Positions 1 through 8,861 of a stretch of DNA of 64,000 nt are shown here, piece after piece (position 1 is the stretch's first letter; each line of letters begins with the position of its first letter). Location: assembly GCF_014836495.1 (NCBI RefSeq), contig NZ_JACSQT010000001.1, forward strand, positions 744,001 through 808,000, read 5' to 3'. The notes beneath the pieces are model-generated. The model was not told the origin of the DNA. It worked only from the letters and a program-made list of their open reading frames with translations, and searched no databases. Source of the stretch: Cytobacillus stercorigallinarum. GTDB taxonomy: Bacteria; Bacillota; Bacilli; Bacillales; Cytobacillaceae. A program made the translations under genes and the position numbers.

Positions 1-1
1 A

Positions 2-3000
2 ATCCCAACGAGTGCAAATTTAGTTAAAGTGATGTCTGGAGAGGACTATGCAAAGGTTTATCTAAAAGAAGGGATGCCAAAGCTCTATCCTGCACCTTAC
101 GATTATGAAAAGATTAAAAAGTATAGTAAAGATGGCGACCTCATTCATACTGTAGAAATTAGCCATTCGGATACAAATTTGCCAAAAGATACGGTTATTA
201 TGGATACACCAGGAATTGATTCGACAGATGATGCCCATAGAATTGCTACTGAGTCGGCTTTACATTTAGCTGATATGGTCTTTTATGTGATGGATTATAA
301 TCATGTTCAATCAGAACTCAATTTCTTATTCACTAAAGACTTAACAGCAGCAGGTAAACAAGTATACTTAATTATCAATCAAATAGATAAACATCGAGAA
401 GAAGAATTAAGTTTTCAACATTTTACTGAAAGTGTAAAGGATTCTTTCGCCTCATGGGGCGTTCATCCTGAAAGAATCTTCTATACATCGCTGAAGAAAC
501 CAGCGTTACAACATAATGATTTTTCTGCTCTGCAGAAATTTATCTATGAACAAATTGGCCAAAAAGATACGCTCTTACCACAATCTGTTTTTCACTCATT
601 ACAAAAGTTAACTGAAGAACACTTTGTCTACTTAGAAGAAAAAGACGCTCATGAAATAGCAGCAAATGAGGAAGTTTTAGCAAATCTACCTGAAGATGAA
701 CGAGCGCTCGTATTTGAGAAGATTGAAAAATTAAAGTTATCGAAACAAACTTTGCAGCAAAAAAAATATCAGGCTGAAATTGATTTGAATCATGAGATGG
801 AAGATATCTTAAATAATGCTTATTTAATGCCGTTTCAAACGAGAGAATTAGCTGAGAACTATTTAGAATCGATGCAACCTGGCTTTAAAGTTGGACTATT
901 ATTTGCAAAGGCTAAAACTGAACAAGAACGAAGTACAAGGCTACATCTTTTATCTGATGATTTAAAGGAAAAAGTCCAATCTCAAATTGAATGGCATGTG
1001 AAAGAGTTATTCCTAAAAAAATTAAAAGAAGATCAAATTCACAATAATGATTTACAGGCACAAGCTCAAAACATTAAAATCACTCTACCAGAAAGCCTGT
1101 TAACGGCAGCAATTAAAGAAGGGGCTAGGCTGTCAGGTGATTATGTTTTGCAATATACAAAGGATGTATCTGATGCTGTAAAAAAAGAAACGAAGAAACA
1201 AATAATCAACTGGAAAGAGTTGTACTTGAATGAGGTAGAAGAGTTAGCTAATGAAAAAATCCTTGAGATGAAAGAGGAATGGGATGCTCATGCTCGTTTC
1301 GGTGAGGCCCTTACTACACTACAGTCAATTAAAGCAAAACAAACAGAGCAAAAAGTAGAAATCAAGAAATTATTGGCAGGAGAACTAGACCATAAAAAAG
1401 TGTCAACTTCCGTACAAGAATTAATGAGACCTAAGGATGAAGAGGTCCAAATTATTCGCGAAGGTGAAGAAGAGTTTGTTGATGATAAACAAGTAGCAAG
1501 TAGCCATTCAAATGTTGAAAAAGAAATAAACGAAGAAAATAATCATGAAGCTGATATCGAGACTTTGATTAGTAAGCTCGAGCATACCGCAAAAGAGTTA
1601 CGAGATATCCCAGGTTTTCAAAAAATCTCAGCAGAGCTAGTCGAGAAAGCTGACCGACTGCAATCACGTAGTTTCACTGTCGCTTTGTTTGGTGCCTTTA
1701 GTGCTGGAAAATCTTCTTTTGCCAACGCATTAATTGGTGAAAAGATTTTACCTGTATCGCCAAATCCAACAACTGCTGCCATTAATAAAATTATGCCTGT
1801 TACTCCTGAGTACCCTCATGGTACGGTTAAGGTATTTGTGAAAAGTGAAAAAGTTATGTTTGCAGATATTAATCGCTCACTACAAGTCTTTGATCAACAG
1901 GCGAAATCATTTACTGAAGCTATCGGGAAGATTGATGTGATTTTAAAAGAACATCACGATTTTGATGCCCATGAAAAAACGCATTTTGCCTTTCTTGCTG
2001 CCTTTGCCAAAGGTTATCATAATTTCCAAGAAAAACTTGGTAAAGAAGTAATCACAGACCTCACAGAGTTAGCTGATTATGTTGCTAAAGAAGAAAAATC
2101 ATGTTTTGTTGAGATGATTGAAGTATTTTATCAATGTGAATTGACTGACAGAGGCATTACACTAGTTGATACTCCAGGAGCGGATTCCATCAACGCACGT
2201 CATACAGGAGTAGCTTTTGACTATATTAAAAACTCAGATGCCATTCTATTCGTGACGTACTATAATCATGCTTTCTCTAAAGCCGATCGTGAGTTTCTCA
2301 TACAGTTGGGCCGGGTTAAAGATGCATTTGAACTTGATAAAATGTTTTTTGTTGTCAACGCCATTGACCTGGCAAGTGATGAAGAAGAGAAAAATGATGT
2401 CTTGCAATATGTTCATGATCAGCTCATTCAATACGGTATTAGAAGACCAACATTACACGGGTTATCGAGTTTACAGGCATTATTCGAAAAACAATCAGGT
2501 GATGAACTTTCTTCTGGTATGAAGGGTTTTGAGGAAAGCTTTTATCGATTTATTAATCACGATTTGATGTCACTCTCATTATCTGCTGCTGAACTTGAGT
2601 GGAATCGAGTAATGAACCAATTGCGTTCATTTATTGAATCTTCTAAAGAAAGTAAAGAGGCAAAGTTAGCAAAAAGAGAACTCTTGACGAATGAACTAGC
2701 GAATATTAAAGAAGTAATTGCTAAAGACGACCTTGATTTGTTAACTCAAGCTTTAAATCAAGAAGCGGATGAACTAGTGTTTTATATTAAACAACGAGTA
2801 TTCTTACGATTTAATGATTTCTTAAAAGAATCTTTTAATCCAGGACAATTAAAAGAGGATGGCCGTGATATGAAAAAAGCACTCCAAGTAGCCTTAGAGG
2901 ACTTTTTACAAAGCTTCGGATATGACTTTGCCCAAGAGTTGCGAGCGACGACCATTCGTCTAGAAGTATATATAGGAAAGTTATTACAACAAACATATGA

Positions 3001-3418
3001 GAAACGAAGCAACCAAGTAAACCAAATGAATCGCGATGTCACCTTTAGTCGTCCAGAAAATCCTTCTTTTGAAGGGGTGAATTTTGAGTCTGCTTTCAGT
3101 AAGGTGGATCGCACTACATTTAAAAAAGCAATGAGTTATTTTAAAAACCCTAAAAACTTCTTTGAGAAGAATGAAAGAAAATTACTAGCAGAGAATCTTG
3201 AGGAAAGCTTGCAAGAACCAACAGATATATATTTACATGAAGCATCTAAACAACTCAAAGATTATTATGATGAAAAACTTTCAGCTGTTTATCATCAACT
3301 ACTGTCTGATTTAACGACCGAAACAGAAGAGTATTATAAAGGATTGTTAGCAACATTATCTCAAGACTTCCCACTTGAACAGCTAATTGCAACAGAAGAA
3401 CGTTTGAGGGCCTATTAA
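2..3418 (+). CDS. dynA: Double dynamin-like GTPase DynA (5' end outside window)
   Basis: Membrane-remodelling dynamin-family GTPase of the DynA/YpbR type, which in Bacillus tethers and fuses membranes and helps resist membrane stress and phage. The frame is open from base 2, so the first P-loop lies upstream; the visible protein is about 1,138 residues. Two GTPase heads are seen in tandem. The first has its G3 motif DTPGID near base 203 and NQID-type G4 near 370. The second has P-loop GAFSAGKSS near 1690, G3 DTPGAD near 2165 and NAID near 2360. Long helical stalks follow each head, and two internally fused dynamins are the hallmark of DynA. It ends 19 bases before a small Cys-rich gene that probably shares its transcript. 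Identity is confident; the membrane role is family knowledge. Confidence 0.93.
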   Translation: MPTSANLVKVMSGEDYAKVYLKEGMPKLYPAPYDYEKIKKYSKDGDLIHTVEISHSDTNLPKDTVIMDTPGIDSTDDAHRIATESALHLADMVFYVMDYNHVQSELNFLFTKDLTAAGKQVYLIINQIDKHREEELSFQHFTESVKDSFASWGVHPERIFYTSLKKPALQHNDFSALQKFIYEQIGQKDTLLPQSVFHSLQKLTEEHFVYLEEKDAHEIAANEEVLANLPEDERALVFEKIEKLKLSKQTLQQKKYQAEIDLNHEMEDILNNAYLMPFQTRELAENYLESMQPGFKVGLLFAKAKTEQERSTRLHLLSDDLKEKVQSQIEWHVKELFLKKLKEDQIHNNDLQAQAQNIKITLPESLLTAAIKEGARLSGDYVLQYTKDVSDAVKKETKKQIINWKELYLNEVEELANEKILEMKEEWDAHARFGEALTTLQSIKAKQTEQKVEIKKLLAGELDHKKVSTSVQELMRPKDEEVQIIREGEEEFVDDKQVASSHSNVEKEINEENNHEADIETLISKLEHTAKELRDIPGFQKISAELVEKADRLQSRSFTVALFGAFSAGKSSFANALIGEKILPVSPNPTTAAINKIMPVTPEYPHGTVKVFVKSEKVMFADINRSLQVFDQQAKSFTEAIGKIDVILKEHHDFDAHEKTHFAFLAAFAKGYHNFQEKLGKEVITDLTELADYVAKEEKSCFVEMIEVFYQCELTDRGITLVDTPGADSINARHTGVAFDYIKNSDAILFVTYYNHAFSKADREFLIQLGRVKDAFELDKMFFVVNAIDLASDEEEKNDVLQYVHDQLIQYGIRRPTLHGLSSLQALFEKQSGDELSSGMKGFEESFYRFINHDLMSLSLSAAELEWNRVMNQLRSFIESSKESKEAKLAKRELLTNELANIKEVIAKDDLDLLTQALNQEADELVFYIKQRVFLRFNDFLKESFNPGQLKEDGRDMKKALQVALEDFLQSFGYDFAQELRATTIRLEVYIGKLLQQTYEKRSNQVNQMNRDVTFSRPENPSFEGVNFESAFSKVDRTTFKKAMSYFKNPKNFFEKNERKLLAENLEESLQEPTDIYLHEASKQLKDYYDEKLSAVYHQLLSDLTTETEEYYKGLLATLSQDFPLEQLIATEERLRAY

Positions 3419-3437
3419 GGCATTGGAGGTGGCATGT

Positions 3438-3641
3438 TTGAAGGATATGAATACCTTTCATGTATGTGCAACTTGCGTAAACTTCTTAGCCATTAAAAAA
3501 GAAAATGGAATGAGTTATTTTTGTGAACGTTTAGGTTATGAAACAAAGCCTAATTACAAGTTTAACTGCTGGGAGCCTAAGGAACATGTGAAAAGACTAA
3601 TCGAAAAAAGAAAGGGTGACGGGGATGAACAGCTTAGTTAA
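3438..3641 (+). CDS. Small four-cysteine protein, conserved hypothetical
   Basis: Predicted 67-residue soluble protein of unknown function. TTG at 3438 is chosen because a GGAGGTGG ribosome binding site sits 8 bases upstream; an in-frame ATG at 3447 is the alternative. It has a CATC pair near the N-terminus and two further cysteines (YFCERL, FNCWEP), a spacing that could bind one zinc or form disulfides. The C-terminus is a basic helix. It follows dynA by 19 bases and overlaps the start of the sulfurtransferase gene by 17 bases, so the three are probably one operon. I know this short protein only as a conserved hypothetical of Bacillaceae. Confidence 0.75.
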   Translation: MKDMNTFHVCATCVNFLAIKKENGMSYFCERLGYETKPNYKFNCWEPKEHVKRLIEKRKGDGDEQLS

Positions 3642-4458
3642 CGTAGAATGGCTCTTCCAACATCTAAAAGATGTGAGAGTGATTGATTGTAGATTTAATC
3701 TTGCTAAGCCTGAAGAAGGAATCGAGCAGTATCGCATCGGTCACATTCCTGGCGCTGTCTATTATCACCTTGAACAAGATTTATCATCAAAAGTAGAAAA
3801 GCATGGCGGCAGACACCCACTGCCTTTAGCAGAGCAATTTGTCCAGAAGGCAGAAGCAGTCGGATTAACAAATGACACAAAAATTGTCGTTTATGACAAT
3901 GGGGAAGGATCTTTTGCCGCTCGTTGTTGGTGGCTGTTTCATTATTTTGGTCATGAACAAGTATATATTTTAGATGGCGGCTATAACGAATGGCTAGCTT
4001 CAGATTATCCAACTGAAAGCAACGTTCAGGCGTTTGAATACGGTCATTTTACAGTAAATATTCATTCTGATATGGTTGCCGATTACAAACAAGTAAAAGA
4101 AGCTGTTGAGTATCCGAATAATGAAGTGGTGTTAATTGATTCGAGAGAAGAAAAGAGATATCTGGGTTTGATTGAACCGATTGATAAGAAAGCAGGTCAT
4201 ATACCTGGAGCAATCAATAAAGTTTGGCTGGACACTCTAAGTAACGGCAAGTTTAAATCAATCGATGAGCAAAAGCAACGTTTTTCAGAAATGGAGAAAG
4301 ATCAGCCTATTATTGTTTATTGTGGTTCAGGAATTACGGCCTCTCCCAATTATTTAGCATTAAAAGAAGCAGGATACAAAAATGTAAAACTCTATCCTGG
4401 TAGCTTTAGTGACTGGATTTCTTATGAAGAGCATCCGGTTGCTACGAAAATGAAATAA
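3625..4458 (+). CDS. sseA: Sulfurtransferase (thiosulfate / 3-mercaptopyruvate type)
   Basis: Two-domain rhodanese of 277 residues that moves sulfane sulfur to an acceptor through a persulfide on a catalytic cysteine. The N-terminal inactive rhodanese domain contains the CRF/GHIPGA signature and the C-terminal domain the loop CGSGITA (Cys codon at 4321). This CG[S/T]G[VI]T loop is typical of 3-mercaptopyruvate sulfurtransferases; thiosulfate rhodaneses usually carry CRKGV. The substrate is therefore more likely mercaptopyruvate, by inference. ATG at 3625 is preferred over an upstream GTG/ATG because AAGGGTGACGGGG precedes it. An intrinsic terminator follows. Confidence 0.88.
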   Translation: MNSLVNVEWLFQHLKDVRVIDCRFNLAKPEEGIEQYRIGHIPGAVYYHLEQDLSSKVEKHGGRHPLPLAEQFVQKAEAVGLTNDTKIVVYDNGEGSFAARCWWLFHYFGHEQVYILDGGYNEWLASDYPTESNVQAFEYGHFTVNIHSDMVADYKQVKEAVEYPNNEVVLIDSREEKRYLGLIEPIDKKAGHIPGAINKVWLDTLSNGKFKSIDEQKQRFSEMEKDQPIIVYCGSGITASPNYLALKEAGYKNVKLYPGSFSDWISYEEHPVATKMK

Positions 4459-4468
4459 TTACTATAGG

Positions 4469-4529
4469 GAAATCCGATCATCTTTGTCACCTTAACTGGT
4501 TGCGATGACAACGGATTTTCTCTTTTTTT
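4469..4529 (+). terminator. Intrinsic terminator after sseA
   Basis: GAAATCCG (4469-4476) pairs with CGGATTTTC (4512-4520), with an inner GATCATC/GATGA pairing. A T-rich tract follows. It ends the dynA-sseA transcript. Confidence 0.75.
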
Positions 4530-4574
4530 GCAGAAATACGTTACAAAGCGCAGGCAATACACGTTTTATATCTA

Positions 4575-4583
4575 TGTTATAAT
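4575..4583 (+). promoter_or_regulatory. Extended -10 promoter for ypcP
   Basis: The sequence TGTTATAAT fits an extended -10 element (TGnTATAAT) and lies 31 bases before the ypcP start. The -35 region is weak, which is usual for extended -10 promoters. Confidence 0.5.
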
Positions 4584-4613
4584 AATGATACTTGAGATGG
4601 AGGAGGAACAACT

Positions 4614-5513
4614 TTGAACGAAGATCAACAACTACAAAACCCGCGATTCCTTCTTGTAGATGGGATGGCTTTATTATTTCGAGCATATTTTGCAACAGCT
4701 GTTACTGGTCAATTTATGTATAATTCCAAAGGAACGCCAACGAATGGCATATATGGATTTATGAAACATTTCTTAATGGGTGTGAACCATTTTAACCCTA
4801 GCCACGTGGCAGTTTGTTGGGATATGGGCAGTAAAACATTCAGAACAGATATGTATAACGGGTATAAATCAAATCGACCAGATGCACCGATTGAATTGGT
4901 CCCACAATTTGAGCTGGCGAAAGATATGGTAGCGAGCTTTGATATTCCAAATATCGGCGTGACGGGTTATGAAGCAGATGATTGTATTGGCACGCTTTCA
5001 CAGGCTTTAAAAGAAGAAGCGGAGGTCGTGATCCTAACAGGGGATCGTGATATTTTACAAGTATTAGATAAGAATGTATCGGTTGCCCTTTTAAAAAAGG
5101 GGATGGGTAATTATGAAGTCCATACACCAGATAGCTTTTATGAAGAGAAAGGGATACAACCAAAGCAGTTAATCGATTTAAAAGCATTTATGGGTGACCC
5201 AAGCGATAATTATCCTGGAGTAAAGGGAATTGGTGAGAAAACCGCACTAAAACTCTTACAAACATACGAGCATATAGAAGGCGTATTAGAGAATATTGAA
5301 GCACTAACAAAAGGGCAAAAAACTAAAATTGAGCAAGATTTGGACATGCTACATTTAAGCAGACAATTAGCAGAAATTAAATGTGATGTTCCTGTTAAAT
5401 GTACTTTATTAGAAGCTGAATGGAAATATAATCTAAATAAAGTTAATCAGAAGCTTGAAGAAATTGAACTAAGAGGTATTGCTAAATTACTGCGTCAACC
5501 TGCAGTTATATAA
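4614..5513 (+). CDS. ypcP: 5'-3' exonuclease YpcP (FEN/PolI-exo family)
   Basis: Stand-alone 299-residue homologue of the 5'-3' exonuclease domain of DNA polymerase I, expected to remove RNA primers and flaps. The N-terminus has the metal-binding motif LLVDGMALLFRAYFAT; GYEADDCIGTL and LTGDRDILQVL supply the acidic cluster. The helix-hairpin-helix region GVKGIGEKTALKLL follows. The length matches B. subtilis YpcP (about 296). The start is TTG at 4614 behind GGAGGAGG with 7-base spacing. It has its own extended -10 promoter and a terminator just after the stop, so it is monocistronic. Confidence 0.92.
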   Translation: MNEDQQLQNPRFLLVDGMALLFRAYFATAVTGQFMYNSKGTPTNGIYGFMKHFLMGVNHFNPSHVAVCWDMGSKTFRTDMYNGYKSNRPDAPIELVPQFELAKDMVASFDIPNIGVTGYEADDCIGTLSQALKEEAEVVILTGDRDILQVLDKNVSVALLKKGMGNYEVHTPDSFYEEKGIQPKQLIDLKAFMGDPSDNYPGVKGIGEKTALKLLQTYEHIEGVLENIEALTKGQKTKIEQDLDMLHLSRQLAEIKCDVPVKCTLLEAEWKYNLNKVNQKLEEIELRGIAKLLRQPAVI

Positions 5514-5519
5514 CATTTA

Positions 5520-5556
5520 AGCCATTGGGAATAATTCATTCCTGATGGCTTTTTTT
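5520..5556 (+). terminator. Intrinsic terminator after ypcP
   Basis: AGCCAT pairs with ATGGCT, followed directly by seven T residues. Confidence 0.8.
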
Positions 5557-5691
5557 ACGTTTTCTTCCAACAAAACTTTTCATTCATCGCATAATGCTCT
5601 TCCTCACAATAAATTTACCAAAATTATTATAGCAAGTATTTAAGAAACTGACACAAAATGTAAGATAGATCATTTAGTTAAGGGAGACGTT

Positions 5692-5940
5692 ATGATGAAT
5701 TATAATGCTGGTGATATTGTTTATGTTTTTTACCGTAATCCGCATACACAAGATGTAGCTAATATTCAGGCTGCGGCGGTCGTCAATCATCCAGAACAAC
5801 CAGGTGAGTTGGCATTGTTTTTATATGAAAATTTTTATCCACTAACAGAGGATGTGGCTGTTTTCTCAAATGAGGAAGAAGCATATGAAACATATGGGAA
5901 CTATTTTAATGATACCCTTCAAGGAGGGATAGGCGATTGA
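5692..5940 (+). CDS. splA: Spore photoproduct lyase operon regulator SplA
   Basis: 82-residue protein with the size, acidic composition and position of SplA, the small negative regulator of the spore photoproduct lyase operon in Bacillus (about 79 residues there). ATG at 5692 or 5695 can be used; AAGGGAG lies 5-8 bases upstream. The 3' end carries the GGAGGG ribosome binding site of splB, and the stop overlaps the splB TTG start by four bases, so translation is probably coupled. In B. subtilis splAB is transcribed by sigma-G in the forespore; I could not identify a convincing sigma-G promoter in the 135 bases upstream. Confidence 0.85.
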   Translation: MMNYNAGDIVYVFYRNPHTQDVANIQAAAVVNHPEQPGELALFLYENFYPLTEDVAVFSNEEEAYETYGNYFNDTLQGGIGD

Positions 5941-6962
5941 AGCCATTTGAGCCAAAACTTGTTTATTTTGAACCGAAAGCTCTGGATTATCCACTTGGCC
6001 AACAATTAAAGAAGCGGTTTGAAAATACTGATGTAGAAATAAGGTATACAACTTCCCATAATCAAGTCAGAAATATACCAGGGGATAATGATTTTCAAAA
6101 GTATCGTGTCGCTAAATCTACGTTAGTTGTTGGTATAAGGAAAACGTTAAAGTTTGATACATCAAAGCCTTCAGCAGAATATGCAATTCCATTCGCGACT
6201 GGATGTATGGGACATTGCCATTATTGTTATCTACAAACAACAATGGGAAGTAAACCTTATATTCGCACATATGTAAATGTAGACGAGATTCTAACTGCTG
6301 CTGATGAATATATGGCGGAAAGAGCACCAGAAATAACAAGATTTGAAGCATCGTGTACATCTGATATTGTGGGCATTGATCATATTACTCACACATTAAA
6401 AAGAGCGATTGAACATTTTGGACAATCAGAATATGGTAAATTGCGATTTGTGACAAAGTTTCATCATGTCGATCATTTATTAGATGCGAACCATAATGGT
6501 AAAACACGTTTTCGTTTTAGTGTGAATGCTGATTATGTAATAAAGTTTTTTGAACCTGGAACATCAAGACTGAAAGATCGTATCGAAGCAGCTGGCAAAG
6601 TGGCGAGAGCTGGTTATCCACTCGGGTTTATTGTGGCACCTATTTATTTACATGACGGTTGGCAACAAGGTTATTATGAAATGTTTGAACGGTTAGCAGA
6701 TGAGTTGCCGAATGAAGCAAAAAAAGATTTAACTTTTGAATTTATTCAACATCGTTTTACTAAGCCAGCGAAAAGAGTCATTGAAAAAAACTACCCAATG
6801 ACAAAACTTGAACTAGATGAAGAAAAAAGACGATATAAATGGGGAAGGTATGGGATTGGAAAATATGTTTATAAAAAAGAAGAAGAGGAAGATATAAAAG
6901 AAACACTCTATCAAAATATGGTAAAATTCTTTCCTGAAGCAAAGTTAGAATACTTCACTTAA
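5937..6962 (+). CDS. splB: Spore photoproduct lyase SplB (radical SAM)
   Basis: Radical-SAM repair enzyme of 341 residues that reverts the thymine dimer 5-thyminyl-5,6-dihydrothymine to two thymines during germination. The 4Fe-4S motif CxxxCxxC is C90-MGH-C94-HY-C97. The hydrogen-donor cysteine corresponding to C141 of B. subtilis is C140 in EASCTSD. The length is within one residue of the B. subtilis enzyme. The start is TTG at 5937 overlapping the splA stop. Its presence shows an endospore former. Every catalytic residue I can check is present. Confidence 0.97.
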   Translation: MKPFEPKLVYFEPKALDYPLGQQLKKRFENTDVEIRYTTSHNQVRNIPGDNDFQKYRVAKSTLVVGIRKTLKFDTSKPSAEYAIPFATGCMGHCHYCYLQTTMGSKPYIRTYVNVDEILTAADEYMAERAPEITRFEASCTSDIVGIDHITHTLKRAIEHFGQSEYGKLRFVTKFHHVDHLLDANHNGKTRFRFSVNADYVIKFFEPGTSRLKDRIEAAGKVARAGYPLGFIVAPIYLHDGWQQGYYEMFERLADELPNEAKKDLTFEFIQHRFTKPAKRVIEKNYPMTKLELDEEKRRYKWGRYGIGKYVYKKEEEEDIKETLYQNMVKFFPEAKLEYFT

Positions 6963-7038
6963 TATTGTAGAAACTTGTCGGAAAATAAGCTAAAATATAG
7001 GTATTGAGTAGGAGAAAAAGAGGGGACTGGCGCGACCA

Positions 7039-7308
7039 TTGAAATCGTTAGAAGAATATTTATGCCATTTAGAAGGTAAAGGATTTCAGCTTGAAGAAGA
7101 TAGTATAGGCTTTATATACTTCGGTAAACATTACACAAATGCACCAGATGAATTAGTAAATACAGCAATAGAGATGACATTAAAGGCGCAAAAATCATTT
7201 GATGGCAGTTTTTATTTATCACTGTTAGAGCGTTTTATGGGAAATAATATTCCAAACCGCAAAGAAGCAATTAACTATATGAAAACCAGTTTGCATATAT
7301 CGATTTAA
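7039..7308 (+). CDS. Small conserved protein, probable DUF6123 family
   Basis: 89-residue helical, soluble protein. Its pattern (KGF...GFIYFGKHYTNA...TLKAQKSFDGSFY) resembles the Bacillaceae family I recall as DUF6123; no function is known. The start is TTG at 7039, but the nearest strong ribosome binding site (GAGGGGA near 7020) is rather far away, so the N-terminus is uncertain. It is a single gene ending in a terminator shared with the converging transporter gene. Family assignment is from memory of sequence pattern only. Confidence 0.7.
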   Translation: MKSLEEYLCHLEGKGFQLEEDSIGFIYFGKHYTNAPDELVNTAIEMTLKAQKSFDGSFYLSLLERFMGNNIPNRKEAINYMKTSLHISI

Positions 7309-7313
7309 AACAT

Positions 7314-7357
7314 AAAAAATGAACAAGCGGTGATGCGAAGGCTTGTTCATTTTTTTG
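7314..7357. terminator. Bidirectional terminator between DUF6123 gene and EamA transporter
   Basis: AAATGAACAAGC (7317-7328) is perfectly complementary to GCTTGTTCATTT (7341-7352). There is an A-run before the stem and a T-run after it, so it can work on both strands. The end of the eamA gene overlaps it. Confidence 0.85.
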
Positions 7358-8270
7358 TGATTGAATTTTCAGTAGGCAGGTCAGTAAATCGATTTTTTTG
7401 CGGCCACTCAGCTAATATCATACCGAGTAGAATGAATAGGCAACCAAATATGGCAATGATCGATAAACGATCTCCAGCAAAGATAAAGCCTGTAAATGCA
7501 GCGAAAACAGGCTCCATTGCAAATATAACAGCAACTCTTGTTGGTGAGGTAAACTGCTGGAAATGTGTTTGTGCTAAAAAAGCCAGCCCGGTAGCAAAAA
7601 TACTTGTAATGAGTAAAGCGAAGATAACCTCTTGCCTGAATAATAATTCACTATCATAAGACCACCCCTCATAGAATAAGGCTGCAATAATAGAGAGTAA
7701 ACCGACAGTTGTTACTTGTATAATCGTTAAAATAATGGCTGAATGAGCCTGGGCAAATAGATTTGTTAATATGATGTGCAAAGCAAAACCTAATGCACAG
7801 ATGAATACAAAACCATCACCTTTATTAAAAGGAGAGATATCTTGTACTGTTAGTAAGTAAAGTCCCACTGTAGCGACAAATACGCCAATAAAAGCATAAC
7901 GAGTAATCTTTATGTTTAATATAAAAAGCGATAATATAGGTACAAGAATGACACTCAAACCTGTAATGAAGCCAGCTTTACTAGAAGAAGTATAATGAAG
8001 TCCAATGGTCTGAAATGTATAAGCGATAAAGAGACACAAACCTAATAAGATACCTGCCATTAGTGTACGTTTAGTTAGTTTTTGCCACTGCTTCCTATAA
8101 AAAATAATCGCTATTATTGTTAAGAAAAATGCAGCAATAAGAAAGCGGATACCATTAAAAGAAAAGGCGCTAAGAGATTGGAGAGCGTTTTGTACAAGAA
8201 CAAAAGTAGATCCCCAGATGAAGGCAACAAGTAGAAGAGAGAGGTCTGCTATTTTAGTTGACTGCCACAT
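7347..8270 (-). CDS. EamA/DMT-family transporter
   Basis: 307-residue integral membrane protein of the drug/metabolite transporter superfamily, with about ten hydrophobic segments in two EamA repeats. Signatures are the N-terminal FIWGSTFVLV and, at the start of the second repeat's last segment, EPVFAAFTGFIFAGDRLS. Members usually export amino acids or metabolites; the substrate cannot be read from sequence. Its ATG overlaps the stop of the upstream RNase H gene (TAATG), so the two form a translationally coupled pair on the minus strand. The C-terminal tail is polar and probably cytoplasmic. Confidence 0.88.
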   Translation of the reverse strand: MWQSTKIADLSLLLVAFIWGSTFVLVQNALQSLSAFSFNGIRFLIAAFFLTIIAIIFYRKQWQKLTKRTLMAGILLGLCLFIAYTFQTIGLHYTSSSKAGFITGLSVILVPILSLFILNIKITRYAFIGVFVATVGLYLLTVQDISPFNKGDGFVFICALGFALHIILTNLFAQAHSAIILTIIQVTTVGLLSIIAALFYEGWSYDSELLFRQEVIFALLITSIFATGLAFLAQTHFQQFTSPTRVAVIFAMEPVFAAFTGFIFAGDRLSIIAIFGCLFILLGMILAEWPQKNRFTDLPTENSITKK

Positions 8271-8662
8271 TATTTTTTGTTTTTCCGAATGGCTACTCTT
8301 GCCAATTCGTCCGCAGCTTTATTTTGCACACTTGGGATCCACTTCATAAAGAAAAGATCGAACTGCTTACTTAATTCAAGCGCCTCATCAAGAAGGGGAG
8401 CAAACTTTTTATTACGGGCAAACTCTTTTTCAATACTCGCATTGACAACTTGTGAATCAGTGCGAAAGGAAACGGTTCGATAATTATTATCTAAGCAAAT
8501 TCTTAATGCTAAAATCAAAGCGTGAAACTCCGCTTCATGGTTCTCCATTTCTCCAAGTGGAATACTATGCCTCTCTACATTTCCGTTCACTTTTATAAAT
8601 ATACCTGCACCACTGGGGCCAGGATTACCAGCACTTGCACCGTCTATATATACTTCAATCAA
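8270..8662 (-). CDS. ypdQ: RNase H-like protein YpdQ
   Basis: 130-residue single-domain RNase HI-fold protein that would cut RNA in RNA-DNA hybrids. All four metal-binding acids are visible: D in YIDGASAGNPG, E in NHEAEFHAL, D in RTDSQVV and D in NKAADELAR. The start is TTG at 8662 because a consensus AAAGGAGG lies 8 bases upstream on this strand; a longer frame to 8707 lacks such a site. The length then matches B. subtilis YpdQ (132). It is upstream of and coupled to the EamA gene and divergent from a second RNase H gene. In vivo substrate specificity is inference. Confidence 0.88.
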   Translation of the reverse strand: MIEVYIDGASAGNPGPSGAGIFIKVNGNVERHSIPLGEMENHEAEFHALILALRICLDNNYRTVSFRTDSQVVNASIEKEFARNKKFAPLLDEALELSKQFDLFFMKWIPSVQNKAADELARVAIRKNKK

Positions 8663-8861
8663 TGCAAATCCTCCTTTTATGATAAAATAATGAAAGTTCT
8701 TTGTCATGTGATGAAGGAGAAACGTTCATAATAATCGTATAACAATGAAGAAATAATTTGCTACAGAAAGACATATGATGAAAAATACAAACTACAAGTA
8801 GTGTAGCATACAAGCAGCTTATTGTTGAATCATCATTTTATTAAAAGGCGTGTTAAAATAA

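Noticed and set aside
7330..7659. Plus-strand frame antisense to the EamA gene
   Set aside because: Shadow of a clear transporter gene and starts inside a terminator.
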